Counted from the stretch's first letter, positions 51,721 through 61,556 are shown. The stretch: 64,000 nt of DNA from CAWGCA01 sp963820955 (GCA_963820955.1 CAWGCA010000024.1:1-64000); one strand, 5' to 3'. Notes: a model not told the origin generated them from the sequence alone. Numbers and translations are program-made.

Positions 51721-51987
51721 TCATTTCCCGGCGTTCTGTAACGTCCCATCCGGGTTCAGCCCGCACTCGATGGTCGTCACCTCCGCGCCGGTCATGACCC
51801 TGATAGTGAAGCGACTCCCGTCGACCTCATTGACTCCCTCGTACTGAGTTCCCGGCGGCAGTGAGGCACGGTGGCTCCCAAAGCATTCGAGACCCACCTG
51901 GGGATCGAAATCCTGGGCGGAGTGCTGCTGATCGCAGGAGATCAGCAGCGTTGTCAGCAGCGCGAGGATTGAGCTGAGGGTGCGCAT
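51721..51987 (-). CDS. Small lipoprotein, 88 aa
   Basis: The signal peptide ends in LLISC (lipobox-like, Cys near 18). The mature part is about 70 residues (DPQVGLECFGSHRASLPPGT and RFTIRVMTGAEVTTIECGLN) and has two further cysteines that could form a disulfide. Function unknown. It is transcribed toward the 64-aa gene with about 105 bases between. Confidence 0.65.
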   Translation of the reverse strand: MRTLSSILALLTTLLISCDQQHSAQDFDPQVGLECFGSHRASLPPGTQYEGVNEVDGSRFTIRVMTGAEVTTIECGLNPDGTLQNAGK

Positions 51988-52384
51988 TTTCGGGTACTCA
52001 GGTCAGGCTGGAACTGACACCCAGTATACAGGATCAGATGCCGGGTTGTTTTGCTCCCTGAGATTACACCTCGTGTTTAAGCTGGATACGCAAGTATCTC
52101 AGCAATAGACCGATTGCTTCTGGTTTCGGAGTGACCACGTATCTATATAGAACCCCGGTAGAGCGAAAGGCGATAAGATCGACATGTCAGGCAGTGCATG
52201 AAAGCACCGCAGGAAATATGCCTTGTGCTAAGATTTCAATAAACGAAAGGGTTTTTAGCCACAGGTGCTATCAAGAAAAAGGATTGCACATTTCTCAGGA
52301 AGCCTGCGCATAATTTCTGAATCAAATCATTGAATAAGGAGAAAAGCTTAATCATGTGACGTCTGCTAAGACAAGGAGAAAACC
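51988..52384. other. Upstream region of the giant lipoprotein gene
   Basis: These 397 bases hold no convincing ORF. Two AAGGAGAAAA sequences stand 37 bases apart near the end. The first precedes an ATG that is followed at once by TGA (52353-52358), a start-stop unit. The second precedes the true start at 52385. Confidence 0.5.
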
Positions 52385-55234
52385 ATGGAAAAGAAGATTT
52401 ACCGATTGTTTTCAGGTCAACAATCTAAAATCAATCTACCTGCCCAACGGTCGTTGGGGATATCAGCGAGTTCTTCGCTGTCGTTACGCATAAGCAAGTC
52501 TTCTATAACCCGCCTCATTACTCCACTGCTGCTAATCCTGTTGACGGTTTCGTTGACGGGATGCGCCTGGTTCTGTTCCTGGTGCGAAGTGAGAGAGGAG
52601 CCATCCGGTCTGAACCGTAATCCAGTGGTGAAGTCCTTGTACGCCGAGCGCGATGGTCAGCGCATGCGCCTGATCGAACCCAATAGCACAGTAACGCTGC
52701 GGGCCCATGCGGTGGACGCCGATCATGACACGCTGCGTTATAAGTGGGTGACGACCCCGGGTTCCGGGAATGTGAACAACGACTCCGGGCCGACTGCTGA
52801 ATGGACGGTGGGCAGCGGACAGGGCTATCACACCGTCAAACTGATGGTTCTCGATGGGAGGCGCGGTGTGGCGCGCTCGGCCTTGAGATTGTCCACCGGG
52901 CCCCGCCCGGTGTTTTCCGGGCGGATTCTGTCGGTGACGGGTGAGCCGATAGCCGAAGTACAGGTGGAGGTTAACGGCCAGGCTGCCCTGGCCGATGATC
53001 AGGGCAGGTTCGCGTTAGAACTCGAAAACGCCAATGCCGGGCGCTTTCTGTTCAACGCCCGCAAACCTGGCTACGGGCTCGTTTCCCGAGTCTACGACGA
53101 TATCATCCGAAATGGCAGCTGGGTGATGACGCGGGCCACTACCCAGACGATCAACCCCAGCCAAACTGTGCTGGTGCGCGACCTCATCAGTCAGCAGGAG
53201 TGTCAGGGACCCCAGAGTGCACGTATCAACTGGCACCTCTACCCCCGGCAGCGAAGCCCGCAGCTGGCCGGAAGCGGCGGAGCGACGAGCAGCGGCGCAT
53301 TCCCTGCACAACTGCGTGAGGCGGTGGAATTCATTTTCAGTGGGACGGAGTGCAGCCCCGGCGTCAGCCTGCAGATACCGGCGAACTCCCTGGTAAACGC
53401 CCAAGGAAATCCGCCAACGGGTAGCGTCGATATCTCCCTCTCAACGGTCGACATCTTCGCCCCCGATGCCTTGCCGGGCGATCTGACGGTCTTGACCGAC
53501 GAGTGCCTGGGCATGATGCGCAAGCGTGGGATGACCACGGCCGCGGCGGGTTACTATCCGGGGTACCCGGCCGATCCGATCCCGGATTGTACCCGCGTGA
53601 TGCAAAGCTACGGCGCGGGGACGGTTGCCGCCAGTGCCGGCGATGAGGCCTATCAGCTCAAACCCGGCGCCAACGCCGTGCTCACCATCCCAGTCGATCC
53701 GGCGCAGCTCAAGGGCAAGGCGGAGATCCCCCCTTCCATTCCCTTGCTGCTTTACGATGCGAACATGGCGGCCTGGGTGAAGGTGGGCAGCGCGGCCCTG
53801 AATGCCGGGAAGGACGCCTATGTGGGGACCGTCAGCCATTTCTCGGAATACAATATGGACCTGATCAAGACAGACCAATCCTGTGTCAGGGTAGACGCCA
53901 GTGCCTTGCCGGCCAGTTTCAGTCTGGATGTCGTCGTGCCCATGGGCGGCGCCGCGCCGGTGGTAAAGAATAAGCCGATCAGCGAGGATCCCACAGAAGT
54001 GGAACCGCGGCTGCACGCCATCTATAACCTGCCCAGCGATACCTGGATCGCCCTGATCCCCATGCACGACGTCGGCGGCACCCTGGTGCCCTATGGGATC
54101 TTCGGTGTCAATACGGGTGCCCCCCAGGTGCCCACCGATCCCAACAGGCCAACCTACCCCTATAACGCCTGTCAGGCCGAGGTGGCCTTGAGCGATGTCG
54201 GCGGTCTCGTCGCCTTCGAGGTCGATGGCACCGCGGATCACTCCGCAGAGTTACCGCTGCACATCTATGCGCTGGTGGATGCGGGGGGGACCGATATCTA
54301 TCCGGTGGGAGCAGGGGCGTATCCTGAACTCTATATGTTTGCGCCGTTCGATACCGGCTCCAACATCGTATTGATCAATAACACGGATGCCGGCACCTTG
54401 AACATGGGGGCATCGTCCCCGACCAACCCCAACCAGGATGTGGACGTGCGTATCAGTGGCCTGAACGGTGTCGATCCGGTGACGCTTGCGGGGACTATCT
54501 ATGCGCCGGGGGACCCGGGGGGTGCCCAGGCCGAGGTGGCCGGTATCCGTGTGGGTATCCGGACGACCACGATACCTTCCCTGATCGGCACGCCGGTCGC
54601 CAGCCAGGTGGTCGCCCTGATCGACAACACGACCCTGCTGTCACGCGGCCCGTATGCTTTTTGCGGCGGGTGTTATTTTGAGGGGCCGGACATCACCTTC
54701 TTCGCCCCCGGCGATCCCGCTGCTCCCATACCTCAGCATGTAATCGAACTGGAGCGATTCGGGACAGCGGGAACTGCCATCACGGATCTCGCTACCCAGG
54801 GGCAGCGCTATGTCATGAGAAACGTCGCGTTTCGCCATGGAACGAACATCATCGATGACGATGATTCGGTCGCCGATCCGAGACACTTCAGTTTCGACAC
54901 CGCGTCGCGGGCAACCATCATCAGCACGGATATGGCAACGAACCTGGGTATCGACCTGACTGTCTCCGGCGTAGAGGATTGCTGGACGGATGGAGCGCAC
55001 TCGGAAACAGAGATGTACAAGGTCGATTCCATAACCATGTCCAATCCGGACGGCAGTTTCTACAAGGTGAACAACGCCTCGGTGTGCGTGGATCTTCACG
55101 ACGATAAGATCATCACTTACTACGCCGCGGGCAATAAGGTGGATGCGGTGATCGGCATGAACCTGTTTCTGCAGGCACCTGTCATCTTCGACGGACCGGC
55201 AAATACCCTGGGGGTTGGAATAGCAGCGCCATAG
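52385..55234 (+). CDS. Large multidomain surface lipoprotein, 949 aa
   Basis: I do not recognise a named family. A long basic n-region of about 43 residues leads to a hydrophobic signal core and lipobox LTGC (C60). Then come a PKD/Ig-like domain (DADHDTLRYKWVTTPGSGNV and YHTVKLMVLDGRRG), a carboxypeptidase-regulatory-like domain (GRILSVTGEPIAEVQVEVNG) and a ZU5/GAIN-like section (LQIPANSLVNAQGNPPTGSV). About 450 beta-rich residues with no clear motif follow. AAGGAGAAAACC precedes ATG 52385. It is probably exposed at the cell surface and followed by an operon partner. Confidence 0.8.
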   Translation: MEKKIYRLFSGQQSKINLPAQRSLGISASSSLSLRISKSSITRLITPLLLILLTVSLTGCAWFCSWCEVREEPSGLNRNPVVKSLYAERDGQRMRLIEPNSTVTLRAHAVDADHDTLRYKWVTTPGSGNVNNDSGPTAEWTVGSGQGYHTVKLMVLDGRRGVARSALRLSTGPRPVFSGRILSVTGEPIAEVQVEVNGQAALADDQGRFALELENANAGRFLFNARKPGYGLVSRVYDDIIRNGSWVMTRATTQTINPSQTVLVRDLISQQECQGPQSARINWHLYPRQRSPQLAGSGGATSSGAFPAQLREAVEFIFSGTECSPGVSLQIPANSLVNAQGNPPTGSVDISLSTVDIFAPDALPGDLTVLTDECLGMMRKRGMTTAAAGYYPGYPADPIPDCTRVMQSYGAGTVAASAGDEAYQLKPGANAVLTIPVDPAQLKGKAEIPPSIPLLLYDANMAAWVKVGSAALNAGKDAYVGTVSHFSEYNMDLIKTDQSCVRVDASALPASFSLDVVVPMGGAAPVVKNKPISEDPTEVEPRLHAIYNLPSDTWIALIPMHDVGGTLVPYGIFGVNTGAPQVPTDPNRPTYPYNACQAEVALSDVGGLVAFEVDGTADHSAELPLHIYALVDAGGTDIYPVGAGAYPELYMFAPFDTGSNIVLINNTDAGTLNMGASSPTNPNQDVDVRISGLNGVDPVTLAGTIYAPGDPGGAQAEVAGIRVGIRTTTIPSLIGTPVASQVVALIDNTTLLSRGPYAFCGGCYFEGPDITFFAPGDPAAPIPQHVIELERFGTAGTAITDLATQGQRYVMRNVAFRHGTNIIDDDDSVADPRHFSFDTASRATIISTDMATNLGIDLTVSGVEDCWTDGAHSETEMYKVDSITMSNPDGSFYKVNNASVCVDLHDDKIITYYAAGNKVDAVIGMNLFLQAPVIFDGPANTLGVGIAAP

Positions 55235-55280
55235 TCTTCGTTTAATCGCTGATCGCTGCCATGCAGTAAAGGAGAGTGTT

Positions 55281-56006
55281 ATGGAGGCCATTGTAAACGG
55301 TGCGTTCGAATCGGGAAGTCTTTCGCCCGGTTGGAGTACCTGCAGCGCTAACTTTGAGGGGGCTGTCGACAATGAATACCCCCACCGGCCCTTGTTCATC
55401 ACAGAGTATAATCTGCGGATGCGGGGTAATGACTGTGTGCGCCAGGAGTGGTCACAACCCGTCTGGACCAGGGGTGATCTGACGTTCTGGGCAGAGATCG
55501 AAACGTTTGCGGAATCAGGCAGGATTTTCACGGAGTCGGAGGCCGGAGATCTTTTCGTAAGGATGGTGTATGAAGACAGCACGTCTGACACGGTGGCGCT
55601 GAACGCACCGGGACTGGGTGAGGGACGACCCAGTCACTATCCCTACTACTGCTCCGTGCCGGTCCGCGCCGATCATCGGCTCGGCAGTATCCGTCTGTTC
55701 CTTCGGGACTGTCCCAATTACTGGTATCTGACTTTTTTCTCCTTGGAAAAAGTCGTATCGGATCCGTTCCCGAAGACAATACCCAGGAAGGAAGACCTGG
55801 CGGGGTTGTCTCATCCATCCTTCGGACAGGCCGAGGGCATGATGCAGACGACCGAGGCGTTACGCTCTTTAGTGTCTGAGAGTTATGCTCATCGATTTTC
55901 CAGGCTGGAGCAGCAGGTGACAGGCCTGACCCGGTTTATGGCAGAAAAGTACCGCCAGGATTTGAAACCGGGGGTAGCGAACACGATCAAAGCGCCAAAG
56001 AAATGA
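55281..56006 (+). CDS. Unknown protein with NGAFE-type beta domain, 241 aa
   Basis: It opens with IVNGAFESGSLSPGWSTC, the start of many galactose-binding-like (carbohydrate-binding) domains. A beta-sandwich-like region continues to about 165 (LTFWAEIETFAESGR, IRLFLRDCPNYWYLTFFSLE), and the end is helical and polar (LVSESYAHRFSRLEQQVTGL). There is no signal peptide although this fold is usually exported. AAAGGAGAG precedes the ATG. It lies 46 bases after the giant lipoprotein gene and is likely in the same operon. Function unknown. Confidence 0.75.
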   Translation: MEAIVNGAFESGSLSPGWSTCSANFEGAVDNEYPHRPLFITEYNLRMRGNDCVRQEWSQPVWTRGDLTFWAEIETFAESGRIFTESEAGDLFVRMVYEDSTSDTVALNAPGLGEGRPSHYPYYCSVPVRADHRLGSIRLFLRDCPNYWYLTFFSLEKVVSDPFPKTIPRKEDLAGLSHPSFGQAEGMMQTTEALRSLVSESYAHRFSRLEQQVTGLTRFMAEKYRQDLKPGVANTIKAPKK

Positions 56007-56016
56007 CGATTGAGTC

Positions 56017-56056
56017 CCGATTACCCGCCGCTGCTTCTGCGGTGGCGGGTGATCGG
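56017..56056. terminator. Hairpin between convergent genes
   Basis: A stem centred near 56036 pairs CGATTACCCGCC (56018-56029) with GGCGGGTGATCG (56044-56055), one mismatch, with further inner pairing. It lies between the stops of two convergent genes and may end transcription in both directions. No T-run is present. Confidence 0.55.
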
Positions 56057-56188
56057 TGGTTGTGAATATAATACCCTATAATCCCCCAGACAGCGCTGCC
56101 CCGGCGGCGAGTATTCTGGAAATTGCGTCCTGTCCACATTCTACCGCGGATATGAATCCTAACCAGGAGGCATCCGAAAGGGTTCCTG

Positions 56189-58915
56189 TTACCGCCGTAT
56201 CTTGAGGACACGGAACCGTCCAATCTTAGCCGTCGCGCTTCGGGGATCGGCCGAGTAGGTGATGCCGCGCGTGGCGTCGATTACCAGGTTCGATTTCCAA
56301 TAGGGCTGGGCGTATCTGGCCACGACCTCCGGTTCCTTGCCGTGCGAAACATCGAGAAAAAATGTCCCTATCTCGGGATCGGTAACGCCGACTAGTTCAC
56401 CCCGTGCAACGAGCGTTGCGTTCGAGCTGCCCTTGAGGTTGTAGGTCCCGGAAAATTTCAGTTCAGAGCCGTCGAACGCGTAAAAATGCAGGCCACTGTC
56501 GACCAGCAGGGTTATGTGCCCCCGGTACACGCTGATGTCCCGTGCTGGCGACTTCAGCCTGGTCGTGGCGACCTGTTCGATCTCCTTGCCGTGTTGATGC
56601 GTTAATAAGGTGAACTCATCCTCTCCGGCGACCCAGAGCCGACGACCAAGCTGTCGTATGAGATGGGCGGAGGAGCCGAGAGTCATCCCCTGGACAACTT
56701 TTATTTTGCCCTCACCCGAGACGTTCATGACCAACAGGCGGTCGTCACCGACGGCGTAGATGTCACTCCTGGAGCTCGCCACATCCACCAGCGATTGCTC
56801 GTCTTTCAGCGCCAGCCGCGCCGCGGATCGTTTCGGCGCAGTGGTGTCCAGCAAAAATACGCCGGCCGGTCCGACGGCAACGGCACCGCCGCTGAACGGC
56901 GCGAGGGCCTTGAGCCCCTCGATCTTAACCTCGGCAGCCGGCTCGACAGCAAAGCCGCGCAGGGTCCAATAGAAGGGTCCCTTTGCCGGTTGCTGGGATG
57001 CGCGATACCGGACCTCTAGCGGTAGGCTCTCATCTTCGGATACCGGGATCTGCATCGTCTTGTAGAGCGAATGGGCGGCTTCCGTTGCAACGGGATTCCC
57101 CTCCTCATCCCGGGCAACGAATGCATATTGATCCTCTTCGTCCCGGATGCTCATCGTATAGACCGGCGCATAGTCGGGATGCTCGTCGAACCTGTCGTCC
57201 CCAAGCGAAACAATGCCATACTTGAACATCATGGCATCGGCAAAGCCACACAACGCATTCCGTTCGGCATCCGATATAGTCCCCCGGCGAAGATCGTAGG
57301 TCACGTCCGCGCTGAATGTCACCGGGATTGGCTCCCGGTTGCAGACACTGTGCCTGACATAGATGTTTGCATCGAAATGCTTTTGGGCATCTGAGCGATA
57401 GAAGCGCGGAAGAGCGTCGGTGCGAAACTCGACGCTGACATCGACCGCCTCGCCGGGGGGGAGCGTCCGAGTGCCCCCCCTGAGATACAGCAGGTCGGGC
57501 CGGTCGGTTGTCACCGCAATCCCGACCGGTATACCACCGGTGTTGGATACCCGGAAAGCGCTCCACCGATTCTCATCAGCATCAACCCAGGGTCTGGATC
57601 CTCCACTGCATGTCAGAAGCGGACCTGCGTAGTGATAGGTGAACTCGATCTCCAGCGCGTCTTTATCTGCTTCGATGGCCGCCGTGTCGGGATCGAAATC
57701 GACCAATGTTGTTGTTAGAGGATCCCGGTGGATAATAAACTCGAAGGGCGTTACACCGTTACCCAGCAAGCGTGCTCTGCCTAGACCGTCCGGGCGGAAT
57801 ACAAAGTTTGCGGATGGGCTGATTGCGTCTTGACTGGAAAACACGCGGTAGTTGTCGCCCATCACCCGTTGCAGTTCGGGCTCTAATTCAGGTTCGTGGA
57901 TCAAACGCAGATTCTCGGGCAAACGGGTCTGCAGATACATCTGCAACTTCCTGTTTGGGAAGGATTCTCGTGGACGCGTGAAAAGTTCCACCTCGCTGGT
58001 CACGGCCATGTCTCGCCAAGCACCGAGAAAATGAATGCGCCCGTTGGCCGTGAATGTCACCGGGTCGCCGAATAGGGCAGGCCATTCGTAGGTCAGGCCG
58101 GTGATCTCATAGTCGAACTCGTCGATGCCAAACGGGGATCCCTCCGTTGGGTCGCGATCCGTCTCGACATTCAAGATTTCCTCCACAAACAGGTCCAGCA
58201 GTTTGGAGGCGACCTCGGTTGAGAGCGCGATGTGGGGTAGGGCGTTCTGGTCTCGCAGCAACGCCACATATTCCGTGGCGGGATTCTCCGTGAGGTCGAT
58301 GTCACCTGCGAATCGTTCTGGTTGGGCGCCGGGTATATCTTGCAGCGCAACGCCGATCGCCACGGCGGGATATCGCTCGGATTCAGGTATGCTCCCGACT
58401 GTTTCGACGGGCTGATCCCAGGAGATGCGGGACCATGTGACAAATGAGGTAGCGACAGCTTCCGGGACGATCGGAAGGCCGGGAACGCTCAACCAATTGA
58501 GAGGGATCCACCAGCGGGCAGGACTGCGGGCCGCCAGTAGGTTACCGACTCCCTCCGCATCGGGTGTCACACCAAGGTAGCTGACGGTGACGCACACTTC
58601 CTCCCCTGCCAGGTACGCACCGATGCCGAACCTCACCTCGAGGTCGACACCGCCTGGCGATTCGCCGGGTTCTGCGTCGAGATGAACCGGAAGTACGAAC
58701 TCCGGCTCGGGCGTTCCAGCCCTCAGAACCTGCCTGCTCCATTCGCGAACGTTGATGTTTTCGGGAATTCTCGCCGGGGTGAGACAGTAGTGATCATATC
58801 CATCCGGTGCCGGAACCAAATAGTTCAAGAAGAAGAGGTGGCGAACGATGCGATGGAGATCGTCTGCCTCGAACGCGAAAACGACGTGCATGCCGAAATT
58901 CTTTAGCGCAGTCAT
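56189..58915 (-). CDS. Large unknown protein with C-terminal propeller-like region, 908 aa
   Basis: I do not recognise a family. There is no signal peptide or membrane segment, yet it is mostly beta-rich. It opens FGMHVVFAFEADDLHRIVRH, reminiscent of TULIP-fold proteins such as P47/OrfX, but this is a weak likeness. The middle (residues 400-620) has Ig-like strands. The last 260 residues repeat short WD-like or Kelch-like units (GGAVAVGPAGVFLLDTT, SDIYAVGDDRLLVMNVSG, GELVGVTDPEIGTFFLDVS), suggesting a beta propeller. AAGGAGAG precedes the ATG. It is convergent with the 241-aa gene. Confidence 0.75.
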   Translation of the reverse strand: MTALKNFGMHVVFAFEADDLHRIVRHLFFLNYLVPAPDGYDHYCLTPARIPENINVREWSRQVLRAGTPEPEFVLPVHLDAEPGESPGGVDLEVRFGIGAYLAGEEVCVTVSYLGVTPDAEGVGNLLAARSPARWWIPLNWLSVPGLPIVPEAVATSFVTWSRISWDQPVETVGSIPESERYPAVAIGVALQDIPGAQPERFAGDIDLTENPATEYVALLRDQNALPHIALSTEVASKLLDLFVEEILNVETDRDPTEGSPFGIDEFDYEITGLTYEWPALFGDPVTFTANGRIHFLGAWRDMAVTSEVELFTRPRESFPNRKLQMYLQTRLPENLRLIHEPELEPELQRVMGDNYRVFSSQDAISPSANFVFRPDGLGRARLLGNGVTPFEFIIHRDPLTTTLVDFDPDTAAIEADKDALEIEFTYHYAGPLLTCSGGSRPWVDADENRWSAFRVSNTGGIPVGIAVTTDRPDLLYLRGGTRTLPPGEAVDVSVEFRTDALPRFYRSDAQKHFDANIYVRHSVCNREPIPVTFSADVTYDLRRGTISDAERNALCGFADAMMFKYGIVSLGDDRFDEHPDYAPVYTMSIRDEEDQYAFVARDEEGNPVATEAAHSLYKTMQIPVSEDESLPLEVRYRASQQPAKGPFYWTLRGFAVEPAAEVKIEGLKALAPFSGGAVAVGPAGVFLLDTTAPKRSAARLALKDEQSLVDVASSRSDIYAVGDDRLLVMNVSGEGKIKVVQGMTLGSSAHLIRQLGRRLWVAGEDEFTLLTHQHGKEIEQVATTRLKSPARDISVYRGHITLLVDSGLHFYAFDGSELKFSGTYNLKGSSNATLVARGELVGVTDPEIGTFFLDVSHGKEPEVVARYAQPYWKSNLVIDATRGITYSADPRSATAKIGRFRVLKIRR

Positions 58916-59493
58916 GTTACTCTCCTTGAATGACTCGGCTGCATCGCGCCACGAGGACGCAATGCTGGTTTAACGGTACACGAGAACGACTCTCATCTGC
59001 TTTTGGTCACGGTTAAACTTCCAAAAGAGCTGAATCAGCCTCGTCATTCTGGTTTCTTTCCCTTTTGCATATAGTTCTGTATCTACGAATTAGCGAAACA
59101 GCATTTAAATAACTCTTGGTTCTAATCGATCTATCTCTCCCGGGCTTACAATTACCCGTTAATATTGAGTATGGGAAAAAAACGACCATAATGTGTTGCA
59201 AGTTGTTTCAATCGTAACTACTCATCCCACATAAGCAGTCTGTTACGGAAGTCGCCGTAAATACCTCCCTGTAGGCTTGGCTTTGGCGTCCCTGCCAAAG
59301 ACACTTCCTCCACAGACTGCCCATGCGGGCTTTCTCCGCTATGGGAGAGTAGTTACTTTCAATCAAGAATTTCCTGAACGATTATTCCGCGGCCGACTTG
59401 CCTGACCGGGCGTGTCAGCGCCCGGCAATGGACTGAGAGCACCCCGAACCGCTATGATGACTGAAACGGCACTGGCTAGAGTCCGTTTCCCGT
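58916..59493. other. Intergenic region with nested palindrome
   Basis: These 578 bases divide the divergent 908-aa gene and the osmolyte genes. The main content is a nested palindromic element at 59214-59356. The rest is moderately AT-rich and holds no credible gene. A ribosome site before 59494 is weak (no clear AGGAG). Confidence 0.55.
59214..59356. repeat. Nested palindromic element, 143 bp
   Basis: Outer arms GTAACTACTC (59214-59223) and GAGTAGTTAC (59347-59356) are perfect complements. Within them GCAGTCTGT (59235-59243) pairs with ACAGACTGC (59312-59320), and CTTTGGC-GTCCCT-GCCAAAG (59281-59300) forms a perfect central hairpin. It looks like a REP/MITE-like structured element; it is unlike the other palindromes in this window. 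Confidence 0.75.
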
Positions 59494-60306
59494 ATGAAAG
59501 CCCTGCTTATCTTTACCGACCTGGACGGAACCCTGCTGGATCACGACAGCTATCGCTGGGACCCCGCACAGGACGCCCTGGATCGGATCAGCAAAAGGGG
59601 TTTCCCTCTCATCTTAAATTCCAGCAAGACCCGCCTGGAGATCGAGACACTCCGTCGCCAGATGGGAAACCGGCATCCCTATATCGTCGAGAACGGCAGT
59701 GCGGTCTATGTGCCGGCAGGGTATTTCCCTTTCTCCAGCGGACAATCCGCAGGCGGTTATGAGCGGCGCCTGTTCGGCCCGGCCAGGGCTCAGATCCTGG
59801 ACGTGCTCGATCGGCTGCGCAGGGAAGCAGGTTTTCGGTTTCGAGGCTTTCATGATCTGCCGGTGCAGCAACTGGTCGAGATCACGGGGCTCACCCATGA
59901 TCAGGCGAGGCAGGCCATGCAGCGCGACTGCTCGGAGCCTATTCAGTGGCTGGACGATAATAGGCGCCTGGATGAATTCCGCCGGGAGCTGGCATCCCGT
60001 GGACTGCGTCTGCTGCGGGGAGGGCGTTTCCATCACGTCATGGGCGATACCGACAAGGCCGCAGGCATTCGCTGGCTCATCGATCGCTATCGCCGCTGCT
60101 GGCCGGAAAAAGGGTTCATTAGCGTCGCGCTGGGTGACAGCCCCAACGACCTCGGAATGCTGGAGGCGGTGGATATCCCGGTAGTAATCGACCCCGCCTG
60201 CGGGGAGTCGCTGCGGCTTGAGCACCCGGGACGGGTCATTTATGCTGGCAAAAAAGGCCCCCAGGGGTGGCAGTTGGCGATGAATCAGATTTTGGGTGAG
60301 GTGTAG
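59494..60306 (+). CDS. Phosphatase of glucosyl/mannosyl-3-phosphoglycerate (MpgP-like)
   Basis: The product is 270 aa and a HAD-superfamily phosphatase of the MpgP/YedP type. Nucleophile D9 and general acid D11 lie in FTDLDGTLLD. The cap-type segment SSKTRLEIETLRRQMG and the metal-binding GDSPNDLGML are present. It should remove phosphate from 3-phosphoglycerate-linked glucose (or mannose) to give glucosylglycerate. The start has no strong ribosome site. It is four bases before the synthase gene, so the two form an operon. Confidence 0.88.
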   Translation: MKALLIFTDLDGTLLDHDSYRWDPAQDALDRISKRGFPLILNSSKTRLEIETLRRQMGNRHPYIVENGSAVYVPAGYFPFSSGQSAGGYERRLFGPARAQILDVLDRLRREAGFRFRGFHDLPVQQLVEITGLTHDQARQAMQRDCSEPIQWLDDNRRLDEFRRELASRGLRLLRGGRFHHVMGDTDKAAGIRWLIDRYRRCWPEKGFISVALGDSPNDLGMLEAVDIPVVIDPACGESLRLEHPGRVIYAGKKGPQGWQLAMNQILGEV

Positions 60307-60309
60307 ACA

Positions 60310-61521
60310 GTGGCTGATTTTTTTCAGAACGGTACCATCACGACACTGCACAATCTGCGGAAAAGACCGGTGGAGGAACTGGAAACGGAACTCATTGGCT
60401 TTGCCCGAACCCGTCCGATGTCGTTGATCCTGCCCTCGCTCTATTCCGAGTTGCAGGCGGCAGCGTTGCAGAGAATCATCGATGATCTATCTCAGGTGCC
60501 TTATCTGAGCGAGATCGTTATCGGGCTCGATCGCGCCGATGAGGCCGAGTTTAGCCACGCAAAGGACTATTTCGACCGTTTACCCCAACACCACCGTATC
60601 CTCTGGCAGGATGGCCCCAGGCTGCGGGCGCTGGATGCGCAATTGCATGAGATGGGGCTTGCCCCTACGGAGATGGGTAAGGGCAGAAACGTCTGGTATT
60701 GCTATGGCTATGTGCTTGCCTCCGGCCTGGCCAAGTCCGTTGCCCTGCACGACTGCGATATCATCACCTACAGCCGGGAACTGCTGGCGCGCTTGATCTA
60801 CCCGGTGGCCAACCCCGCATTCAACTATCAGTTCTGCAAGGGCTACTACTCACGCACCGCCAGCGGCTCCATCAACGGCAGGGTGAGCCGGTTGCTCGTG
60901 ACGCCGCTGGTTCGTGCCCTGAAGCAAGTGTTCGGCAGCAACCCCTACCTGGAGTATATCGACAGCTTCCGGTACCCCCTGGCGGGTGAGTTCTCTTTCC
61001 GCAGCGACGTAGTCCGCGATATCCGTATCCCCAGTGACTGGGGTCTGGAGATCGGTGTCCTGTCGGAGGTGTATCGCAACTACTCGACCAATCATCTGTG
61101 CCAGGTGGAGATCGCCGACAACTACGACCACAAGCACCAGTCTCTCTCCCCCGACAATCCGGAGGCGGGTTTGTCGAAGATGAGCACAGACATCGCCAAA
61201 GCGCTGTTTCGAAAACTGGCGTCCAACGGCCATATCCTTGGTTGCGAGGTGTTCCGCTCGGTCAAGGCATCCTATTATCGGATTGCGCTGGATTTCATCG
61301 AGACCTACCACAATGATGCCATGTTCAATGGCCTCGCCCTGGATCGGCATGCGGAGGAACAGGCGGTGGAGTTGTTTGCCAAAAACATCATCGAGGCGGG
61401 AGAGACCTTCCTTTCCAACCCGATGGAGACGCCTTTCATCCCCAACTGGAACCGGGTGATCAGCGCCATACCCGATTTTCTCGACAATCTGTACGAGGCG
61501 GTGGAAGCGGATAACCGTTGA
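60310..61521 (+). CDS. Glucosyl-3-phosphoglycerate synthase (GpgS-like)
   Basis: The product is 403 aa from GTG 60310. It is a GT-A glycosyltransferase of family GT81. The N-terminal nucleotide-sugar region has SLILPSLYSELQ, and the metal-binding DCD (148-150) is in VALHDCDIITYS. YLEYIDSFRYPLAGEFSF and DWGLEIGVLSEVYRN are characteristic of GpgS. It makes glucosyl-3-phosphoglycerate from a sugar nucleotide and 3-phosphoglycerate. The phosphatase gene is upstream and the phosphorylase convergent. Confidence 0.9.
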   Translation: MADFFQNGTITTLHNLRKRPVEELETELIGFARTRPMSLILPSLYSELQAAALQRIIDDLSQVPYLSEIVIGLDRADEAEFSHAKDYFDRLPQHHRILWQDGPRLRALDAQLHEMGLAPTEMGKGRNVWYCYGYVLASGLAKSVALHDCDIITYSRELLARLIYPVANPAFNYQFCKGYYSRTASGSINGRVSRLLVTPLVRALKQVFGSNPYLEYIDSFRYPLAGEFSFRSDVVRDIRIPSDWGLEIGVLSEVYRNYSTNHLCQVEIADNYDHKHQSLSPDNPEAGLSKMSTDIAKALFRKLASNGHILGCEVFRSVKASYYRIALDFIETYHNDAMFNGLALDRHAEEQAVELFAKNIIEAGETFLSNPMETPFIPNWNRVISAIPDFLDNLYEAVEADNR

Positions 61522-61556
61522 TTAAGCGAGGCGGTCGTTCACCCGGCCAGTCTCTC

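Noticed and set aside
52131..52313. 60-codon frame upstream of the giant lipoprotein gene
   Set aside because: No ribosome site, cysteine/basic random composition, and no similarity that I recognise.
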